Assembly: GCA_030998015.1 (NCBI GenBank)
Contig: JARWMV010000252.1
Location: 186,001 to 250,000, forward strand
DNA: 64,000 nt
From: Ceratorhiza oryzae-sativae
Taxonomy: Eukaryota; Basidiomycota; Agaricomycetes; Cantharellales; Ceratobasidiaceae
Reading direction: 5' to 3'
The position numbers and the translations under genes were made by a program. Positions 34,466 to 45,778 of this stretch are shown in pieces. The notes below the pieces were generated by a model. That model made no database searches and had not been told where the DNA came from. It worked only from the letters and a program-made list of their open reading frames with translations. Position 1 is the first letter of the stretch. Each line of letters opens with the position of its first letter.

Positions 34466-37400
34466 TTACTTGTGAATGATTGTAGAACGGACAGAGGAGG
34501 TACTTGAGTGTTGCGATACAGGCCGACTGCGTGAGCGTTCTTCAAGAACAGCAATTCGAGAACGAACGGTACTTTTCGCTCGGGCATCCGGGGCCGAGCC
34601 ATCCATATTGCTGAACAAATCATTGCGCGGCTCGGGACCAGTATGAGACCGAGGACGTGATTTTGTATCGGGTACGACGGCTAACGCAGAAGTCGGGGGA
34701 GGCAACACGATGGAATAGCGGGTAGAACCCGATGCCGTCGCTGTGTTCCGTTTGAGTGCCGGAGCTCGTACCGTCGATTGCGAATCTGAGGCATGAATTT
34801 CCCCTGGATGAGCGTTGCCTCTCGAAGAATTGTCGCATGTTTGAGGTAAACCGACGAGCGGAGGGAAGGTCTACGATACCGGTTCGCCGAGGAGCCGACG
34901 ATATGCGCAGACTGAGATTTGGCGAACATAGGGCTGCCAATTGTGGGGAACATGGCCGCACGAGAGGAGACTCCATGAACACCCCCATGAACAATTTCAG
35001 GCCGAAATGTCGCAACGGATCCAGCGCGAGGGGTGTCATCCTGGAGATTTGAACCGAGACCCGGCTGTAGTTTCAAGGACGACCTCATGAAGCATGAGCG
35101 AGAATGCAAAGAGTTTTCATGCTCTTCCGGGCTAGTTTCAAAGCTGGAGCTCTTGTAGCTGACGCTAGGTTGAGAATAAGACGATCCACTCGCAGACCAG
35201 GGTTCTGAGGACGTCGAGGAACCAGTTGCAGGACCGGATATTCCACTGCTGGGAACTAACGGTTGGCCTTCTGTCGAGTAAAACCCTCCGGTTTCCATAG
35301 GAATAGAGCGCAGGACCTCATCGGCGTCATCGTCGTTCCATTCATCCGCCATTCGATGTCCATGGTCACTCGCTCGAGTATCAATGACACTGCTATTCTC
35401 CAGTGTGGAACGCCTCGACGAGGTCTCCTTTGGACGTCCTGAAAACCTTGCGCCGCCTGCTACTGGTTGTATGTACTGGGCCATCCCATTATCCGGTTCC
35501 TTTGAACGTATATCTGACATCTTGGGAGTCAAGAATGTAACTCGCTGCCTCGTCGCCAATTGGGCCTTCAAGGCGCTGAGGTTGATGGTCGAGCTTCTCT
35601 GACTTGAGTAACGGCTAGACCCTGGTTCTGGGGCACTTAAATCGTATTCCAACTCGCTCATTAGACGCGACATTGAATCTGCAGGAGTCAGGTCTCCAGA
35701 AAGTCGGTGCGAAGTATTCGAATCTCGTGGCATACGTGGAATGTAATCACCATTGTTTGGGTCATCCGCCTCGTCACACAATTCGGAGCTGCCGTCATCC
35801 GAAGTAGCAAGCCCATCCAAGGTTCGTTTGGTCCACTCAAGAACATCTTTTCGCTGGACTCCGCCAGATTTAAAAGGGCCACCATCCGCGGAGCTCGAAG
35901 ATCTCGAATCCAAGATTGTTGGAGGGTATTTCCGCATCGTATCAAAAGTAAAACACACTGGTAGTTCCTTTGGTAGTTTGAGACCTCTAACCAATAATCC
36001 GGGCGGGGGAGGAACCGGAAGACCATCGGTAGAAAGGGCATTGATGATGCAGAGTGGGAGATCTACTGACACATTAGACGAGAGGGAGCCAGTAACGAGG
36101 GTCACCCGTAGGATGTAGGAGACCTCGATTATATGCGTTCGTATAACTGTCAATGCGTCAGCCTAAGGAATGGCAAGGTTAATGAAACAAAAAGCGGCCA
36201 TTGAATATTAAAGCTACCGGTACGTCGATCGAATGTGAAAACTCGCAGCTTGCACCGGGTTCGATACCGGACCACCATCCTTTCCCCGTCACCGATCCGA
36301 AATTTGGTCCGCGTGCTGCATCGAGTGTAGCTTCGGCAATATGTTTTTTGTTACTAGTGCCGTGATGATTCGGGCGGCAGATGGTAGCAGTTCGAATAAT
36401 GGATAAAATCATGGTTTTAATCTGCCGACCTCGCCACCATGAGCAATCACCAAAGCGAGAAATTTGTTGGCTTACAGTTTTCCTCGTTTCGTTCCAGGCT
36501 CCGATGTAGACAGTGCATTTCTGGCCTGCCAGCCACAACCTTCGGTGGAGTGCGGCAGTCAGGTGGAGCATCCCTGATCCACCAAATAGCAAGCTTTGCG
36601 CCGTTCTGGCAGATACAGTCCCAGTCTTCCCCAGCATTGGGTGAGTTTCTTCAGCGCTGTATAATGCTGTAGGACCGTAGGTTGGCCATAACTCGACATT
36701 GCGATAAAAATGTGCAATTGAAACGCTGTTCAAGTTGGCATGTTTGTCGATGCCAGCGCTATTGTCTGCATCGTCCCGAACTCTGAACGAAGCAAGGAGG
36801 ATGTATTTGACTTCGGCGTTAACACTATTGTCTCGAATAACGCCTTTCGGTGCGTTCCTGTTGGGCCGAGAAAGATCGCTGTGCGGAATCGGTATCGTGA
36901 ATGAGAGAGAGAATGTGCCTTCTTGTGCGATTCTAAACCCATCTTTGTCTGGCTCTGATTGGTAGAGTTGTGAAGAGTCCTCTGAAGCCTCTGGGAGCGG
37001 AATTAAACACTGATAGAACGCATATCTCTCCAGTTCAGATATCCCTGCAATGATATAAAGCGGTAAGCTCGCGTGGTCCCAAAAACTCTTACCAAGCGTA
37101 CCCTCGAACCCAATTACACGGATTTTCCCTCCATCCACCCGAACATGGCGCGCTTCTCCACGACGAGGCTTGCGGATGCGTAGAATCAGCACCCCGCTAA
37201 AATAACCTCCTTCGACAGCCGTGTAATTATTGAGTGTCACATAGACCTCCACACGTGGCCGGGACTTCTCTGGCTCAAACTGAGAGGATTTTGGACTATT
37301 CTTCACAGGGGACGACGAGGATATCCCGGCTGCATTAGCTTTGTTTGTGTCGATACTGGACGGCGTATGGCGCACACGCGTAGTTAGCAATTTCTTCAAA

Positions 37401-37876
37401 TCCTTTGAAGTGGTATTGGAGTCCAGGCGTAGTAGCGAGTCGGCCCTGGGGAAACGGGAGTTGATCTGGGGGTTTGCTAGGTCTTCTTCAACATCTGTTG
37501 TTGGGGCGGAACGAGCACGGAGGTGAGCTGGTTGAGAATCAGCAACCGAGATATCTCTAGAAAATTTGCCTGGATTTGTATGATCTGAGCAAGTCCTCGG
37601 ATGGTTGGTATGGCCCGTCAAGTTTACGTCCTCGGGCTCAGCAGCAGCGTTTAGTTCAGTCATCGCACGATTGGATGTTCCTGACGACAAATCTTGTTCG
37701 ACTGAGCATGCTGAGTGTGGACAAGAGCTAATGCCTGCCGAACGGTTAGGATTTCGAGAATAGATATCCACAGGATCATTCAGCGAGTGTGATCGCCGAG
37801 CGTTTTCCCGACCAGAATGGGAGAGCTCCGAACGAGGTATTCCAAGCCCGAGACCTGCGGGGTTTCGATGGGGCAT
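34466..37876 (-). CDS. Arrestin-like domain protein, long Ser-rich
   Basis: Exons 37876-36476, 36421-36218, 36162-34880 and 34820-34466, about 1080 residues. After ~210 disordered residues comes an arrestin-N-like beta-sandwich (RPRVEVYVTLNNYTAVEGGY, FSGVLILRIRKP, KIRVIGFEGTLGKSFW, EGTFSLSFTIPIPHSDL). An arrestin-C-like part follows (GQKCTVYIGAWNETRKT, then SHSIDVP joined to ADALTVIRTHIIEVSYILRV). The rest is Ser-rich and disordered, as in fungal ART/Rim8-type adaptors that recruit ubiquitin ligases to membrane cargo. That role is inferred from the family. No PPxY motif was clearly seen. The last splice (34879-34821, GTATCG..CGAG) is less certain, because three frames are open there. Confidence 0.78.
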
Positions 37877-38545
37877 TGAACTAAACGATGTCTGAAGATG
37901 TGATGGTGGTGGGAATGAATATGCATGATAGGGGTAACATCCCAGCCTGAAGGGGCGGCCTCAAACAAAGTGGCCAACACTTCCTTGTAACGGCCATGTA
38001 ACCATGGACATTTCGTTGTATAGTACGATTCTTCTATTACACGGGAGCAGCTAAAACTATGCGAGTCAAAAAAAAACTCAAAAAATCAGCGCAATTCTTG
38101 TTGCTTATTAGACATTAAAATGATTAGAGAAGGACCATAGTGCTTTGGATCAATGGAGCTCTGCAGTTCCACTCTCGTTACGGTAACGTTACTAAGCCAG
38201 CCGAGATGGCCATTGCAACCTCTTTCATGTAAACGATCTGCATCATGCGTCGCGCATTGCTACCGGTTCACCTAGAACCATAAATCACCCATATTTTTAT
38301 ATTGTAGTAAAGCTGCTCTGGTAGAATAACGTACGAAGAAGCAGTTGTCAGTTCCCGTGCCCACATGGTCACTTCATAGCGGATACCATTCCAGTCTTCT
38401 TTGGTATCACTACCGCTGATTTTGGGCTTCCTGCCTTGTGCACTCTGCCGTGGTCCGCTATGATGAAGGTGTGATGGAGTACTAATAGGCAAGCTCTAGA
38501 CGCCATCCTACTCTTAGTTGGTTCTCGTACCCGCTATCGTTGCGC
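37877..38545. other. Intergenic divergent promoter region
   Basis: Between the arrestin-like gene (-) and the PLC-like gene (+). AT-rich with a poly-A patch near 38070-38085. No gene supported. Confidence 0.5.
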
Positions 38546-39738
38546 ATGATGTTTGGGCTTGCCCTCTGCTTCACGTTCATTTTGAGTCTCAGAGGAGTAA
38601 TTTCCTCTCCCATAACCCCCACTTTGGAGGCTCGCGCCGACCTATGCAATGGTTACGCTGCACTGTGCTCTCGTTCTTACGGAAATGTAAGTTTTAGCTA
38701 CCTGTGCTACAGCTCCTCCTAACATAATTACAGGTAACATACATTGGTGGTGAGACCAATATACGTACCTAGCAGCTGATACAGTATTGATTTTTCCATT
38801 TCGATTAGCTCACAATTCCTACGCTTACTCAACCGACCTGGCAGCACTCTCTGTCAACCAGAACGTCGATATCATTGCACAGCTAAACTCTGGCGTTCGA
38901 CTCATGCAAGCGGCCGGAAAACTTAAAAACGGAGCTGTTCAGCTGTGCCATACTTCGTGTATACTTTGGGATGGAGGGTCCCTGACTTCATGGCTTTCTA
39001 AAATCAAGACCTGGATGGATTCTCATCCGCGCGAAGTCATCACGTTGATTTTGACCAACGGGGACAATTTGGATGCCAACAAATACTGGGTCCCATCTTT
39101 CACCGCTTCTGGAATCTCTCCTTACATCTACACTCCTCCGAGTGGAAGCGTTGCCAGAAACGCATGGCCAACTCTTGGCAGCATGATTTCTAGCGGCAAG
39201 CGTCTTGTCGTGATTATGGATTACCCGACAAACTCGGGGAGTGTACCGTGGATTATCAGCGAATTCAACAATGTGAGACAAGCTTCTGGCCCGGAATACA
39301 TGATTCACCTGCTGATGTCGTCGACGCGCAGATGTGGGAGACTCCGTTTAGTCAAATCGATGCAAATTTCCCTTGCAAAGTGGATCGTGTCAATGGTAGC
39401 CCGAATGGAAAAGTGGGCATTACCATTATTTGGCTTTAGTCTTTCTGACCCAGGACGGCAGATGTATATGATCAACCATAGCTTGAACTACAAGTTCTTG
39501 GGGAGTGATGATATTATTGTTCCCAGCCGCTCGAAAGCTGCTACAACGAATTCAGTCGCGTCGTAAGTTGCTGCGCAGGCCCGGTTGGTATGGCCCGCTA
39601 ACCATTTACATTAGGATCATGGCTCACGCCAACGGATGTGCGCCACTAGGAGAAGGTCTGTGGCCAACCTATGTCCTTCTTGACTGGGTAGACAAAGGCG
39701 ACCCATCCACCGCTCTCAAGCAACTTAACCGCGTTTAA
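38546..39738 (+). CDS. Secreted PLC-X-domain-like phosphodiesterase
   Basis: Exons 38546-38686, 38734-38749 (16 nt), 38809-39272, 39332-39412, 39462-39562 and 39615-39738, about 308 residues. A signal peptide is evident (MMFGLALCFTFILSLRGVISS). The mature protein starts with a Cys-rich LCNGYAALCSRSYGN. The PI-PLC X fold then shows VTYIGAHNSYAYS (first catalytic His region), LNSGVRLMQAAGK, HTSCILWDGG, TWMDSHPREVITLIL, GKRLVVIMDY and a C-terminal FVLLDW-like strand. The 16-nt exon encodes VTYIG, immediately before the His. Such proteins are secreted by fungi; substrate specificity (PI, GPI or ceramide-type lipids) is not known here. Length fits the fungal family. Confidence 0.87.
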
Positions 39739-41257
39739 TTAATAACAGTTTGTCTTGTAAGCTTGTATATCAAGCGGCTTGTTGTATTCTTCGTAAATGA
39801 GATTCCCCTGCCAATCTGTTGTCCCGGCATCACAAAGAGGGCTGTTCTTAAAAGAAGTGCCACGATCGGATACGTCAGCCCGTCTCTCTCGATTAGCCAC
39901 TCGCATCGTTCCTCCCGCCTATAGTATTGAGGGTTGTGCGAGGATGTTAATTATTCTGGTTGACAGTCTGCTGGCCATACTGTAGCAAGTCGCATGTTCT
40001 GGATCCCTCCTTTCAGCCTCGTGCATCTACGCATAAACGGTGGGGTTGCGGCGCCAACACGAACGAAAGCTAGTACAGATTTAGGATCAGTTGATACTTG
40101 GTTTTACTTGCCCAGGGCATCGCACACTAGATCACTAGAAATGGTATAACATGCTAGGCGCATATACATTGGTTAGATATCTAAAAGTGAGGTGAAATCG
40201 ACCAGGTCGGATACTAACATCTTATGTATGTAGATTCCTAACTGATGTTCCCTTGAATCCTTTCATAGTGTCCAGAACCGTAGAGGGTAATTTGAAAATT
40301 GGGGAAAGTATATGCTTGTCAAACTACCTGAAGACTTGTCTTGACCTTGTGATCACAGGGTACATTCACACCAGTGTTCTGGCTCATCCATTCAATACTT
40401 GATTCGCAGGGACTCATGCCTGAATCAAGCCGAAGATCTGAGAGGGGTGGACATACGGCGTGGTTTACTCATTCGCGCAAATCACTGATTCACGCCGTGA
40501 AACAAGACCCCATGCTGGGGTTGGGGTGGATTTCGATATCCTTTTCATTTACATACGTTGATATTTTATAGGCGTTATAGCTTGGCCCACGATCGGCGGT
40601 TACACAAAGCATTCTAGGTTTCCCGTTGTTCCGGAGTCTACCATACTTCGAAAAAACAATTATTGAGTGGATTCGTTTCGTGATGGACGGTATTCACAGG
40701 AAAGAACATGGATGCAGAGCTAGGTGTACATCAATATGGATATTTAGGGTTATAAAAATTAGGATACGTTGCACTCGGGAGAGTGGGCAAGTTTGTGAAT
40801 CAATCACTTCTGAACGCCACTACCCCAAAATGTCAACACGACGAGATCGAAGCATGGCACATAGCTCAGCTCTGGTTTCCCTGTCAATGGCGCCAGGTCG
40901 AATGCGGTGTGCTTGACCGAGCATAGTTTCTACGTGACCAGCTTGCCGAATGATGTGGGGAGCATGAACCATGTGATTCCGAAGAGGATCGCTCTGAAAA
41001 TCTCGCGCGAGAAGAGTTTTAGGGCCACGTTGCCGACCCGACAAGTAGCCTCATAGAGATCCCGCCCAGCGTCTAAGTTCTGTTCGGCAGCAGCGAACGT
41101 GCAACGATGATACGGGATGAATCCCATTGAGGGTCACCGCCTCAGTCCCACGTGACCGTGTATGAGGCCCTGATCCACGTGTGTGGCAGTCCATCGGATA
41201 GGATAATACGCGTCATCCATCCCCTTTCCCCTAACTACCACTCTGCTATCATCTACC
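39739..41257. other. Intergenic, 1.5 kb, nothing supported
   Basis: AT-rich spacer between the PLC-like and UDP-GlcNAc pyrophosphorylase genes. Two CACGTG cores (about 41152 and 41178) lie upstream of 41258. No coding evidence. Confidence 0.5.
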
Positions 41258-42790
41258 ATGGCCGCACTCGACACCTACGCCATTCTCAAAGAAAAATACG
41301 AGAAAGCCGGCCAAGCTCAGGTTCTGACCTTCTGGCCCCAACTCTCCGAGGCCGATCAAGTTTCACTGGCGAACCAGCTAACCGCGCTCGACATCGAGCG
41401 CGTGAATCGCGTCTTTGCCAAAGCGATTCAGAGCGAAAAAGACGCGCAAAATTCTACTTCGGACGAAATCACACCCCCACCAGCAGATTCGTTCGATAGC
41501 ATTCTCGGTGACGAGGCTAAAGAGGCCGAGTTTAGGAAGATCGGCCTCCAGGCAATCGCAGATGGCAAGGTGGGGGTCTTGCTCATGGCCGGCGGGCAGG
41601 GCACGCGTCTTGGAAGCTCGGACCCCAAGGGCTGCTACGATATTGGTTTGCCGAGCCACAAGAGCCTGTTCCAGTACCAGGCAGAACGTATCGCCCGCTT
41701 GCAGACCATCGCAAGCGGAGACGCCAGTCCGAGTACGAAGATCCCCTGGTACGTCATGACCAGCGGACCGACTCGAAAGGCAACCGAAGCCTTTTTCAAG
41801 CAGCACAAGTACTTTGGTCTTGACCCGTCCCAGGTCATCTTTTTCGAACAAGGTTAGCACATCTCTCTCACCCATTTCGCCTGACAATCCTGAATCCGTC
41901 CCGCATACAGGCACACTACCCTGCCTTGATAACGATGGCAAGGTTTTACTCGATTCGCCTTCTTCGGTAGCTGTCGCCCCAGACGGCAACGGTGGACTTT
42001 ATGCAGCGTTGCGCAGCCCCGTCTCCCCTGGATCGAAGACAACCGTTCTCTCCGACCTCGCGGATCGCAAGATCGCTTACATCCACGCTTACTGCGTCGA
42101 CAACTGCCTCGTCCGTGTGGCTGACCCCGTCTTTTTGGGCGCCTCGATTCACAAGCAGGCGGACTGCGCAGCCAAAGTCGTACCCAAGTCGAGCCCCACC
42201 GAATCTGTCGGAGTTGTAGCACTCAAGGGCGGACGCTTTGGGGTTGTTGAGTACTCGGAGATATCCAAGGAACAAGCCGAGCGACGAGACGCAGACGGCC
42301 AGCTCGCGTTCCGCGCTGGAAACATTGCGAATCATTTCTACACCACTGAATTCCTCAACCGTGTCGTCGAATTCGAGGAACAGATGGCGTTCCACATTGC
42401 ACGGAAGAAAATCCCGCACGTGGATATCTCGACCGGCGAGCAAATCAAGCCGAGCAAGCCCAACGGGATGAAGCTCGAGCTGTTCGTGTTCGACGTATTC
42501 CCCTTTACGCAACGCATGACTATTCTGGAAGTCGACCGCAAGGAAGAGTTCAGCCCACTCAAGAACGCGCCTGGTTCCGGTAGTGACTGTCCCGAGACGA
42601 GCCGTGCGGACTTGTTGGCGCAACAAAAGCGATGGCTGGAAAAGCTGGCGCGACTGTCAAGGAGGGCGTCGAGATCGAGATTAGCCCCAAGGTTAGCTAC
42701 GCCGGCGAGGGTCTCGAAGAGGTCAAGGGCAAGACCTTTAGCCGCAACGGGCTGGTGGAGAATGTGCATGAGCTCGACTCGCTTGTTTAA
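41258..42790 (+). CDS. UAP1: UDP-N-acetylglucosamine pyrophosphorylase, with 1-nt frame break
   Basis: Makes UDP-GlcNAc for chitin, N-glycans and GPI anchors in the cytosol. Exons 41258-41852 and 41911-42790, about 491 residues when one missing base is allowed. The nucleotidyl-transfer motif LLMAGGQGTRLGSSDPKG is at ~108-124, with uridine-binding MTSGPTRKATEAFF and FFEQGTLPC. The body continues through VVEYSEISKEQ and FHIARKKIPHVD. At 42644/42645 the frame breaks: the expected tail (AGATVKEGVEIEISPKVSY up to VHELDSLV, stop 42788-42790) lies in the next frame. As read, translation diverges after RWLEK. UAP1 is essential in fungi, so a sequencing or assembly deletion is more likely than a null allele. 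Confidence 0.92.
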
Positions 42791-42963
42791 TTAGTTTACT
42801 TGAATTGGACTTGAGCAGGGACGATTGAATCTGTAACGCTTTCTAATGCCCCAAGTGTATGAATTCCGTATAAGCACAAATACTAAGTTTTGTCAGCGCA
42901 TTCATCGTTGCGCACGTGCGATTTCCATTCAACTATGCAGTACATGCAGACAGGTTGCTGCCA

Positions 42964-44935
42964 CTAGGAAGCGTCATCTTCCGAATTCTGATTCCCGTTT
43001 TGTTCAATCGTTCGTGCACGCATATCCAAATGTTCTCGCAACACATCCCGGACGATCCTTGCTGCTGCTGGAGCGGGATCCGCGAGTGGACCTTTACCGA
43101 GCTGGGCGAAAACGATCAAGATGAAGGCCAAAGGAATTAATTGTGGGAGACTTACAGCTTGAAGACATTGCTGGATCTTCCCAGCAACGGCGGCTTCCTG
43201 GCGCTGCATCTCTTCCAGCTCGAGCTGTAACGCCGCGTTCTGATTACACCATTTCGTTAGCCTGGGCCTCCTCCCGGTCTCCTTCTGGCTCACCTGCTGC
43301 TCTGCCGCACGCGCCACACGTCTTGCAGCCTCGACGTATCCTTTTTGCTCCTCCACCCGGGCCCGCGCCAGCAGTACCTCGAGCTCCTTACTCCTTACTA
43401 CAGCTTCAAAATGCCTTTCCCTCCGTTCGTACTGCCTCAATATATCCTTGAGCCGCTCCCGAACAAACCCATCTAGAAGCTCTTCGACCGCACGATGCGC
43501 ATCAGCCTCGTCTTCTGGAACGTGCTTCTTAAGACGAGGTTTAGTTGGAGGGCTGTCTGCCTGTACAATAAGTCAATTAAAAAAACACTGAGTGCGAAAA
43601 ATGAACGTGAAGAAACACAAGGACGCACAGCCTCGGCCTGCGTAAGATCCATAAGCTCGACGGCCATAATCACGTCGTTGTTTTCGATTCCAGCCTCGTC
43701 TGGTGTCTGATCCCAGTCAACCGTCCGACCGGCGTGCGTGAATATAAAATTGGCACTCTTTTCGGACTGTTTCTTCCCATTAGGTTCAGACCCGACCTCC
43801 ATCCGGCTTTCCCAAGCCGTAAACAGCCTAGTAAGTTTGGTTTTCCGGGAGATTTTGAAAAATAGTTCGGCCCGGAATTTACATACGACCTGGGAGCACG
43901 GTTGTTGGCCGTGCGCAGTGGGAACGGAAGGACAGAAGGGGGACCTGCCTTTACGACAATGTCTGGCGACTGCTGTGCCCCATTTTCTTGGAGAGGTTTC
44001 CGAGCGTTTTGCGCCACCCCGGTCCTAGCAAAGAATGATGGTCTGGCAAGTTGCCGTTGAACAAGCTCGTCTTTGACTTGATTAATCTAGAACAGGATAT
44101 GAGTGCCGAAGAAAGCTAGAAACGGGAAAGAGAGACGCACCTCGTCACGAGCTTCTTCAAAGCTGACTGTGAGTCGTCGAGTATCTTCCTATGCGTGAAC
44201 AAGAGATGAGTATGTGAGCGATTTTGAGAAGACAAGGCTTACACGGAGTTTCTTGTTATCCTTTTGCAACTCCCGCGCCAGGCTTTCAAGCTTTGCTCGA
44301 GCTTGGCTGGCCTTGTTGTATTGCGTCTTGGCTAACAGCGCATCTCAGTCCACCCTGCAAGCGGATACAAGCAAAAGACCCACCCGCATCCTTGTCCTTG
44401 GTCAACTTTGCCTCTCCTTGGCGTGTTCCCGCTCGAGTCGCTTCATCTCTTGGAACTGTACCGGGGCCCCTGGGGTCAGCTTGGATGTCAGGGGCAACTG
44501 TGCAGAGGAGATGCAAGCGACTGACCAGTTCGATGTATTTCGTTTGTACAACCGAGTCTGGCACACCCCGAACCGTCGCACGGGCCTCTTCGGCTGCACA
44601 ATACCATTAGCTCGCGCATTGACAGTGAACCAAATGAACGCACCAAGTCTCCGCTCCTCTTCCTCGACCGTGACCTCTTCCTCCTCGAGCGCTGCAATCC
44701 TGCTCCGCACGCTCTCGTACATCGTGACCGGATCGGGCGGGGCCGTCGGCTCGACCTTGACATTCGGGTTTCCGGCGTTTACGTTCTTGCGCGTGGTCTG
44801 GCCTTGTGGTTGCTGCTGCGTTTGCTGCTGCTGCTGTTGTTGTTGTCGCTGGCCATTCGTCAAGGCCGCGCCGTTGGGCTTGGGGGGAGGCCCGGTTGGG
44901 GGAGGTTTGGGAGGGGCAGTCGTCGTTGCGCTCAT
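42964..44935 (-). CDS. Taxilin-like coiled-coil protein with internal SUMO-like domain, frame break
   Basis: Ten exons: 44935-44644, 44593-44526, 44455-44384, 44331-44243, 44188-44141, 44086-43890, 43827-43629, 43560-43294, 43239-43156 and 43101-42964, about 484 residues allowing one missing base in exon 3 (near 44400). The N-terminus is Pro/Gln-rich. Coiled coil follows with the taxilin signature KLESLARELQKDNKKLRED. A ~90-residue insert resembles the SUMO/Rad60-SLD fold: DIVVKAG, APRLFTAWESRM, ANFIFTHAGRTVDWDQTPDE and NNDVIMAVELMDL. The taxilin-type coil then resumes (LKDILRQYERRERHFE, QKGYVEAARR, LELEEMQRQEA). Taxilins bind syntaxins in vesicle traffic. No di-Gly tail is seen, so the SUMO-like part would not be conjugated. 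Confidence 0.75.
44809..44847 (-). repeat. Poly-Gln coding CAG/CAA repeat
   Basis: An imperfect CAG/CAA run near the N-terminus of the taxilin-like protein encodes a Gln-rich tract. Confidence 0.85.
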
Positions 44936-45778
44936 GACGCTAGTGTGTCGACGGGGGAGTAGATGATGGATGACAGATGGGAGTAGTGCTTCCAGTGTGT
45001 TCGTGTGTGATGCCCACTCCCTGGTTTAGGAGGTCATGATTACATATCCGATTTTGGGTTTGTCTCGTCTGTCAATTTTATGGCTCTAAAAGGAAAGTAT
45101 ATGACTTGGTGGGGTTGGCTTGTGTGTGCCTGCCTGGTGCGCGAGGCTCGCTAAGAGGTTTCACGAGTGACAAGCTTTTTTTTTTGGTTGCTTTGTTCCT
45201 TTTTATTGCCACGTTCTCCCATGTGTTTGCTACGAGGACTGTACATCACAACTCGCCTGGAGAAGGCTGCCCAAGTTTATTGATGGGGCGCGTGTGGAGG
45301 GGCAGATCAGGGATTCATTCAATCATTTCATTCTAGGTGTTGAAGCCGGTGCATTTTCCGTTGACTAGTAGCGATTGTAGCAGCACGCCGAGGAATCTCG
45401 AGATTGGACTTACTCTGAACTTTGTTTATGCTGACTGCGATTTTCCTTGGGGGAAGTGCTTCGATGGTAGAGGCTGAGCAGGGATGGCTTCTTCAAGTCT
45501 GTCCGAGACTATCAACCCAATCAACCCAACGACTCCGATCGAGCCCGCAATCATAAGCTTCGTTCTTTTAGGAAGAACTTCAACAACATTAGTCTCAAGC
45601 ATTCAAGTAATAATGTCATTTCTCACCTTGATAGCTTTCCCACATCGTGCGCTTGCTAGGATGGGGCGGAATAGAATCACCGGGCATGATGATAGTCAAA
45701 ACAAGACAAGGAAGCCAGCTCTGGACAGCCACATCAGCCACGTCCCTACACCTCTCCCAAACCCGACGATCACATCTG
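44936..45778. other. Divergent promoter region
   Basis: Between the taxilin-like gene (-) and the GT17 gene (+). It has a short T run near 45176-45185 and no supported gene. Confidence 0.5.

Noticed and set aside
42605..42700. Programmed ribosomal frameshift in UAP1
   Set aside because: No good slippery heptamer or downstream structure, and six other breaks with the same sign occur in unrelated contexts; an assembly deletion is simpler.
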